A stretch of DNA of 64,000 nt. It comes from Acheta domesticus (taxonomy: Eukaryota; Arthropoda; Insecta; Orthoptera; Gryllidae). Of this stretch, positions 60,101 through 64,000 are shown piece after piece. The number at the start of each line of letters is the position of its first letter. Position 1 is the first letter of the stretch. The translations under genes were made by a program, and so were the position numbers. The notes beneath the pieces were generated by a model. That model did no database searches. It saw nothing but the letters and a program-made list of their open reading frames with translations, and was not told the DNA's origin. The stretch covers positions 172,973,612 to 173,037,611 of the forward strand of contig JAHLJT010000631.1 of assembly GCA_031308135.1 (NCBI GenBank), given 5' to 3'.

Positions 60101-60281
60101 CCAGTGGTTGAAAAGAGTGCAATACCATCAGATCACCCCCTCCTAACTTTAGGATTATTAGTTCTGCAGAATTTGTGGCAACAATCGCAAGACTGCTATC
60201 AGGCGAAAATATAATGTGATGGGAGGGCCCTACCTCTTCTGGCAAGCCTGCAACTTTCTGCAAGAGAGGTGCCTGACCATC
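40051..60281 (-). CDS. UTP4: UTP4 (cirhin) small-subunit processome WD-repeat protein, C-terminal 274 residues
   Basis: Exons in coding order: 60281-60092, 56330-56224, 56153-56058, 55986-55804, 48852-48724 and 40170-40051 (TAA at 40053-40051). All junctions are GT-AG and the phases agree (only the first junction is split). UTP4 is a nucleolar beta-propeller protein of the t-UTP complex, needed for pre-rRNA transcription and 18S processing; it is about 690 residues in human. Seen here are the second propeller (SPDSSLAIVATNSAELIILK, NGKFLVAADHLSNICVWTLD, LGIQPENDTLVVAYADHTV), the FDPRNCDIIILYDDVTMHVI strand, an acidic spacer, and the C-terminus WLMGDEIVAVE to QLPPILKKKRFGGM, matching the cirhin tail. 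The N-terminal ~60% lies beyond the window. Introns are large (8.6 and 6.9 kb) and transposon-filled, but the exons are clean. Confidence 0.9.
40557..41460 (+). pseudogene. Decayed pogo/Tigger-type transposase
   Basis: After MPKKPKQEYDAEAI and a frameshift comes KNNGSFARSAEKSFNFPK (psq-type helix-turn-helix) with SKEEDILVRCILELARKGFP (CENP-B-like DNA-binding half). From 41027 onward there are DDE_1 domain pieces: TGKVLAEKGCKNVYSVKQRA and NMTVMFCFAASGFV. Stops and frameshifts break it. It lies in a UTP4 intron on the opposite strand. Confidence 0.85.
41555..41770 (+). repeat. Right end and subterminal repeats of the Tigger-like element
   Basis: GTGGCCAATCACTG (41559-41572), GTGGCCTATTACTG (41580-41593) and GTGGCCGATCACTG (41755-41768) are three copies of one motif; the last two are followed by TA. 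CAGTGATCGGCCAC would therefore be the inverted terminus. No matching left end was found. Confidence 0.6.
42142..42530 (-). pseudogene. Non-LTR retrotransposon 3' end with (ATG)n tail
   Basis: On the minus strand, LYGCETWVQKQEDCRRIQQK leads, after frameshifts and a stop, to a GKRDIGRPRMRWKEAG ending and then a pure ATG/ATC microsatellite (about 42142-42171) that served as the tail. These are C-terminal ORF2 motifs of many arthropod LINEs (RTE-like or related; clade uncertain). 5'-truncated and dead. Confidence 0.8.
42779..44453 (+). mobile_element. Probable solo LTR or LTR-like unit
   Basis: A CpG-richer block that starts TGTGACGAACG and ends TTTGCGTCA, so the ends are TG...CA and roughly inverted (TGTGACG / CGTCA). 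The flanks GCATAC and GAATAC match at 5 of 6 positions. A TATA-like CATAAAA lies at 42982-42988, an ATTAAA near 44263 and a T/C-rich stretch after it. Six units of about 35 bp built on GGAGCAGGCAGCATCTCTTAAG lie at 43009-43220. No gag or pol frame is present. The stretch between TATA and ATTAAA (1.28 kb) is long for an R region, so the reading as one LTR is tentative. Confidence 0.5.
44889..45742. repeat. ~850-bp nearly pure purine (GA-rich) minisatellite
   Basis: Almost only G and A on the + strand, with repeats such as GGAGAGGAGAGGAGAAGAAA and GAACAGAGGAGAGGAGAGTA. The UTP4 pre-mRNA carries the complement, a polypyrimidine tract. Long frames on both strands are translation artefacts. Confidence 0.95.
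45743..46401. other. Intronic DNA of UTP4, nothing recognised
   Basis: AT-rich sequence with no transposon ends or coding seen. Confidence 0.4.
46402..46440 (+). repeat. Single terminus of the GGGCCATTCCA foldback family
   Basis: GGGCCATTCCACGTCAAATC matches the start of the element at 32486 and resembles that at 27676. No inverted partner was found within about 2 kb to the right, so this copy is probably truncated. Confidence 0.5.
47170..47812 (-). pseudogene. Unclassified coding-like remnant in a UTP4 intron
   Basis: An open minus-strand frame of about 140 codons (47812 down to 47385) with non-repetitive composition: SLDWRICNSFWKKGNRLPKW, a Ser-rich stretch and TPATKRKLEQNGTPMRNFRK. No in-frame ATG starts it, and a TAA lies just upstream. 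A second frame further left reads VSKTLAEENGILSRIEVNS. I recognise no family. It may be the decayed protein of the foldback-type transposon whose end lies at 46402, or a retrocopied fragment. Confidence 0.35.
48724..48852 (-). CDS. UTP4: UTP4 exon (linker)
   Basis: 43 codons, ELPDSEAKIPRLDSSHSDSM to ALHVIKKYK. The acceptor is TGTTCACCAG and the donor GTAAGAT. It is Ser/Asp-rich and probably disordered, ending in the conserved KKYK that leads into the tail. Confidence 0.85.
48853..50690. other. UTP4 intron, no exon recognised
   Basis: AT-rich. At 49317-49420 a unit of about 60 bp (CCTTTACGCGGCCTGTAATGC and variant) is repeated in tandem twice. Confidence 0.45.
50695..51065. repeat. Dispersed repeat, copy 1
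   Basis: It shares with 51475-51910, in the same order and orientation, GAATTCGACCT, GGGAATTCCC, GGGCATGGCTTCTA, AATCATAACCCCTCA, CCATGTGAG, TGTCAATGAAGA and GGTGATTTCTTC. Family unknown. Confidence 0.75.
51475..51910. repeat. Dispersed repeat, copy 2
   Basis: A direct copy of the repeat at 50695 with several indels, including about 90 extra bases near 51745-51835. Phrases at 56461-56600 look like a third, more diverged relative. Confidence 0.75.
52781..54408. mobile_element. pogo/Tigger-like element, TIR CAGTAAAACCCC, with nested Helitron copy
   Basis: TA-flanked inverted termini CAGTAAAACCCCTTTATAAG ... GGGGTTTTACTG. The motif TCTCTTATAAGCGGGA and variants recur near both ends (52826, 54211, 54265, 54350 and more). 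About half the length is Helitron copy F (about 53050-53816). No transposase frame remains. Confidence 0.85.
53050..53816 (-). mobile_element. Helitron-like element, copy F (fragment)
   Basis: On the minus strand it begins near 53816 with GTTACTTTCTCATATATG...GAGAAAGTAATGTAATGC and runs left through family phrases (GGAGCCATTTTTG, GGCGCTAGTG on the + strand). The 3' hairpin end is missing. It lies inside the pogo-like element. Confidence 0.7.
54751..54925. mobile_element. pogo/Tigger-like MITE, TIR CAGTGAAACTTCTATATAA
   Basis: 175 bp, TA-flanked, with ends CAGTGAAACTTCTATATAA and TTTATATAGAGGTTTCACTG and the classic Tigger-type terminus pattern. Internal phrase CTCTA(T/C)A repeats. Confidence 0.87.
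55804..55986 (-). CDS. UTP4: UTP4 exon
   Basis: 61 codons, VVEYSFESRKYTEFSQRLTK to VTMHVINKTK, between the acceptor TCTGACAG and the donor GTGAGTT. It carries the basic KRRPRQW segment and the last propeller strands. Confidence 0.9.
56058..56153 (-). CDS. UTP4: UTP4 exon
   Basis: Exactly 32 codons, YFCNLPRYNCAPTALGIQPE then NDTLVVAYADHT, between the acceptor ATTCCAG and the donor GTAAGTT. Confidence 0.9.
56224..56330 (-). CDS. UTP4: UTP4 exon
   Basis: It encodes KDRIFLMEVSNNGKFLVAAD and HLSNICVWTLDNGK, a WD repeat. The acceptor is TTTTGATAG and the donor GTTTGT. It starts in phase 1, matching the previous exon. Confidence 0.9.
56814..57489 (+). mobile_element. Helitron-like element, copy H (internally deleted)
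   Basis: 5' end TTTTACTTTCTCACAACCCC...TAGAGAAAAAGTTATGTAAT, then TTGCGCGAAAAAATGGCG; 3' end CATGCTGTTTTAGCAC then TACTAGTTT. At 676 bp it is the shortest copy with both ends. Confidence 0.78.
57490..59387. other. UTP4 intron, nothing recognised
   Basis: AT-rich sequence between the exons at 56330 and 60092, with no coding or transposon ends identified. Confidence 0.4.
59388..59746 (+). repeat. tRNA-derived SINE with TAAAC-repeat tail
   Basis: A-box-like TTAGCGTGCCGG (59409-59420) and a perfect B box GGTTCAAACCC (59442-59452) form a tRNA-type head. A GC-richer body follows (GGGAAGTAAAGCCGGCTGG, TGTAAAAGATCCTC), then the tail CTAAACTAAACTAAACTA. No acceptor stem closes after the B box, so it is not a tRNA gene. 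The body phrases are familiar from arthropod SINEs. Confidence 0.85.
60092..60281 (-). CDS. UTP4: UTP4 exon (first in window)
   Basis: The acceptor is TTGTTACAG and the donor GTAAGTATT. It begins DGQAPLLQKVAGLPEEVGPS and ends QPLESK plus one base. The KV-GLPEEVGPSHHI block is characteristic of cirhin. Confidence 0.9.
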
Positions 60282-60443
60282 CTGTAACAAAGTTAATAAC
60301 AGTTTCAACAAATCCATGCATACTCATGAATAAACCTGCTGTAAGATATTATTTAAGCCCTTAAGTCTTAAAAAACCCAACATTATACAGAATTAATTAT
60401 GAAAAAATGATAAAATTAAAAATAGAAGAATATTTGTGGTTTG

Positions 60444-60623
60444 GTTTTTTCGTCGTATGTGTTTATTTGTGCATAAAGCTTTTTCAGTCGCACTGCGGCC
60501 ACCAAGACCACCAAGACAGCTGTCTTGTCTGGAGACCCACAGCTGCCTCAGAATCGCACTGAAGATGACTGCAATGCAACCGAAAAAGCTTTATGCACAA
60601 ATAAACACATAAGACGAAAAAAC
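60444..60623. mobile_element. 180-bp MITE with near-perfect 42-bp inverted arms
   Basis: Left arm 60444-60485 (GTTTTTTCGTCG..., ...AAAGCTTTTTC) and right arm 60582-60623 match with about one difference. The 96-bp middle is GC-richer and holds CACTGAAGATGACTGCAATG. No clear target duplication. It can fold into a long hairpin in the UTP4 transcript. Confidence 0.8.
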
Positions 60624-60897
60624 AACACCGCAAATGCATTTCTATGATTGCATTTCTTGTTGTAACTCTGCACCATTTCCTACCAAAATTTAAAATGTTT
60701 GGAGTTTAAAACAATGACCTATTCTTTTTAAATGTATTTTAAAAACTAATTGATTTATAGGTTAACATGTTTTGTAATAGAAAACTAAATTATTGATACA
60801 TTATTGAATAATGAAAACTTTTTAACCTAAGGCCATATTAATTGCAAATGTGATGGCAGATAAAATAAATTATTATGAATAATAGAAAATGTCTATG

Positions 60898-61050
60898 TAC
60901 ACATGCATGCACCACCCCATACACCCCCACTTACGCCACCCCCATCCTTCTCCCAATACCCCCTCTACCCAAACACACTACACCTCTAACCCCCTGGCCT
61001 ACACCCACCCACGCATCACATGCCCCTCCCCCGCCCCCCACACAAATTCA
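60898..61050. repeat. C/A-rich low-complexity tract
   Basis: A strongly strand-biased run of C, A and T with CCACCCC, ACACCCCC and CCCTCCCCC motifs and few G. The open frames here are compositional. Confidence 0.85.
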
Positions 61051-61932
61051 ATCGCACAGTGGATATCACAATGCCATTGGGAGGAATAAAAAAGAAAAGG
61101 TAAAAGAAGAAAATAACAAATTGGATCTTGAGAGGAGTGAAGTGATATTGCAAAACATATTGTAAATTTATGGATTTGAATATTCTGTAGTATAATGGTA
61201 CTACAGCATTTACATGTAAAAAAATTGTATGTAAACTAATATTAAATAATTGCACTTATCAAAATTCAAGAAATATTTCATGAAATGATGAATGAATTCA
61301 ATACTATTGAATATTCTCAAAGGCATGCTGCCCCCCCCGAGTTTGTCTAGATTGATGTGGAAATATCAATTTTCAAGAATATTGTCTGAACAGTTTAGGC
61401 ACTAGCATTGACCTCAGATGGACAGATAGACATTTCTGTCATGAACCGATTTTACAGTATCAAAGACCTACCAAACATGTAACCCCTACACCAGTATACC
61501 CAGGATTACCACCCATTTAAGAATGAATGAATACATAAATACTTTCTCTTTACTATATAAATACATTATGGTGAGAAAGTTAAAATTCTTGGGAAAGGAA
61601 TATTATGAAGTTGCTCCTGAACAGGTGGGTAAATGTACAGATTCTCCTGAGAGCCAGCATTTTCATATCTACTGAAGAGGACCAATAAGCACAATGCATG
61701 CTACTACAATTGTCACTATCTACTCTTGTTTTCTAAGCTAATTGTTTGAGTTTTATCATTGAACTAGGGTTAACCTGTCAAAAAAGATGGGACAATATTA
61801 AACTCTTGCATCAGCAATTAATAAAAAGCAGAATGTCTATATTTCTTAAAAACAGAACGTATTAGGAGTTGTTTTTCTTTCATTTTAAGGCGCCCTTTAT
61901 TATAAGTTTTCTCCGTAGAAATGTTCTGACAC

Positions 61933-63520
61933 TTTTTACTTTCTTGCTACTGCTACCACAGCAGAAAGTTATGTAATGCTGCGCAAAAAAACGGCGAATT
62001 TTCGGCAGAAAAGCTCTTATTACAGGGCACTGGCACTGAAAACTTGCATAAATCCAGATGCTAAATTTAGAAAAAAATCCTCTAACAGGTGGTGAAGCCA
62101 CAAACCATGTTTTGTGGGTCCTTGACACTGAAAAACTGATTGACGACAAAGCATCTTTCTGTCCGCCTGTGAACAACGATAGCAGCCAAACCGTTCAGTT
62201 GATTTTCTCCAAAATTGATATTCCCAAATCAATCTGGCTGATGTCATGGACTCATGAATTTGAAACTGATACTTTAATTCTGAGGGGTACTTTACATAAA
62301 GTTCTAGGGACATTTTCAAAATTTTCAACAAAAAAAAATGGCTCCCTCGTTTTTTATTAAATTTTGCTGTTGGATAGTGTAAAGAACATTTAAGTGAATG
62401 GTGCAGGTCTCATTTTCATCAAAAACTCTGATTTTTCGAAAATTGCAAAAATTCAAAATAATGTCAAGTACTATTTTTTGAAAATTTGAGTATTTTTCAT
62501 GTAATTTGGGGTAAAATAAACAATTTTTTTCTAAAAATTGGCTCCATTGTTTCTGATGAAATTTTGTGTTGGATAGTTCACAGGAGGTTTAAGAGAATGA
62601 TGCAGGTCTCATGTTGACTGAAAACCCTGATTTTTCAAAAATTAAAAATTTTCCTACACCTACACTTATAAAGATACATTTTTTTCTTCATGAAATGTGT
62701 TCACTAAAAATAGATCTTTAAAAATAAGGTCATGTTGAACTTTTTTTAATTTATTTTTTGTGTAATTTGGTGGTAAACAAAGACACCTGCTCCCAATTTA
62801 CTGCGCTTCGTGAGTGTAAAATGAATGGTGATGCTAGGCAGTTGGATGCTACATAAGTTAGAATTTGTATATTGTTACATATTTCTTTGTTCATTTCTTA
62901 CATCCGAGCTTTTGTTATACATTTTTAAAATTAATGTTGTAGAAATTATTTAAAACATATTTTAAATTGTGTCTTTGATTGAGTTAAATGTAAAAACAAA
63001 TAGATGATTTTTCTTTGCTTAATAAGGTGTGAGAATGAAGAGTAATGCATGTAAAAACCAATATTTATACATACTATATTTAATTATTATATTTTTTCCA
63101 CCCATTTTCATTTTCTTGCTAGTGGTATCAACAATGCTAATTGGCAAAATGTGTATCGCATATGAGCAGTCATTGTTGCTTGTTGTAGCTCATTGTCGTA
63201 ACACGGCATTGATAACAAAAAGCAATAATGATGGCTGCCTTTCGTTTGTGATAATATAAAATAACAATTTCATTTACAGCTAAAATATGCATCGGGCATC
63301 ATTAGTACATTTATGTAGAACATGAATATACAGAATTCAATGGCACAAATCTGTGTTTGTTTTATGCATGCAAGAAATTATATGTATTTTCATGTTTTGT
63401 TTGTTTATGGAAAAGTTTTCAAATGGTAGTTGAAGTGTACAATAGAAATTGTCATCTTATAATATTACATAGCCATTAACATTTTCACGAAAAAGTAAGT
63501 GCCATTGTAGCATCACTAGT
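61933..63520 (+). mobile_element. Helitron-like element, copy G (both ends present)
   Basis: 5' end TTTTACTTTCTTGCTACTGC...CAGCAGAAAGTTATGTAATG, then CTGCGC and ACGGCGAATTTTCGGC; 3' end GTGCCATTGTAGCATCACTAGTTT (hairpin weakened). About 1.59 kb; the section 62800-62960 matches copy A at 16050-16200. No Rep/helicase coding. Confidence 0.8.
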
Positions 63521-64000
63521 TTCATATGGAGAAGGCTACATGAAGTTGACCATGGTAGGACGTTTCTAAAAACACAAACGGATGTCAAAAAATAGGCAGC
63601 CACCACAGGAAATCAAGAGTAATCGAAATCAATTTATGGAACCCTACCTACTTTTGCTGTAGATTGCAAATTCCTCAAACTCCTAAATCATTCCAATCAT
63701 TCATTCCCCAACATCAAACTCACTCCAACTCCAAATTGTACCACCAAATTACATTTCAATAGCACCAAGGAAAGACATGATATCATAGCCATTCAATTGG
63801 TTAATAACTTTTTATTTCTAACAGGAACATCCAATCTGCAAAATCTTTTTTGGTAGGATGTCTTCAAACCATAAGTAATAAGTGAAAAAAAATAAGAAGA
63901 CCTTAGGAAATTATATTATAGATTCATGAATAACTGCAAAATAATGTGGCATTTTTTATTCTAGTGCATGCATCTTGGGTCAATAAATCAATTAAAAATG
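63521..64000. other. UTP4 intron to the window edge, nothing recognised
   Basis: No exon of the missing UTP4 N-terminal part is visible; the intron upstream of 60281 is therefore at least 3.7 kb. Confidence 0.45.

Overview
The window is nuclear DNA of an animal, most likely an arthropod and probably an insect with a medium to large, repeat-rich genome. It is AT-rich, has spliced genes with GT-AG introns of up to about 16 kb, long TAA/TTA microsatellites, tRNA-derived SINEs, Jockey-type LINE fragments, many MITEs and a high-copy Helitron-like family. Nothing bacterial or viral-like is present, and I cannot name the species.

Two host genes can be rebuilt exon by exon. On the + strand, four exons between 20445 and 36917 join in phase into a complete 139-residue homologue of CIMIP1 (C20orf85), a protein of the inner wall of ciliary and flagellar microtubules. 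Upstream lie a CpG-rich island (18950-19970), a TATA-like site, a CCAAT box and a ciliary X-box-like (RFX) site. On the - strand, six exons between 60281 and 40051 encode the C-terminal 274 residues of UTP4 (cirhin), a WD-repeat subunit of the small-subunit processome; its 5' exons lie beyond the right edge. The two genes converge, with stop codons about 3.1 kb apart.

Layout: 1-18.9 kb holds no gene I can support, only microsatellites, a palindrome cluster (4.1-4.3 kb), two GC-rich islands without an assigned gene (5.2-5.7 and 7.3-7.7 kb), a SINE-like unit, Helitron-like copies (10.2-11.8 and 14.35-17.5 kb), a broken inverted Jockey LINE and a hAT-like MITE. 18.9-36.9 kb is the CIMIP1 locus; its 15.8-kb last intron contains a 3.7-kb decayed DNA transposon with a nested candidate solo LTR, two foldback elements with 4-bp target duplications, and several Helitron copies. 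37-40 kb is the intergenic gap, with two MITEs. 40-64 kb is UTP4, whose introns hold a decayed pogo/Tigger transposon, a LINE 3' end, an LTR-like unit, an 850-bp pure purine tract, a 1.6-kb pogo-like element interrupted by a Helitron copy, a tRNA-derived SINE and a short perfect-arm MITE.

The strongest observations are the intact cilia gene with an RFX-like promoter site, the Helitron-like family with palindromic 5' ends and hairpin-CACTAGTTT 3' ends, and the nested insertion order that can be read base by base. I see no convincing wholly new system. Repeat family assignments rest on termini, target duplications and remembered protein motifs, not on searches.
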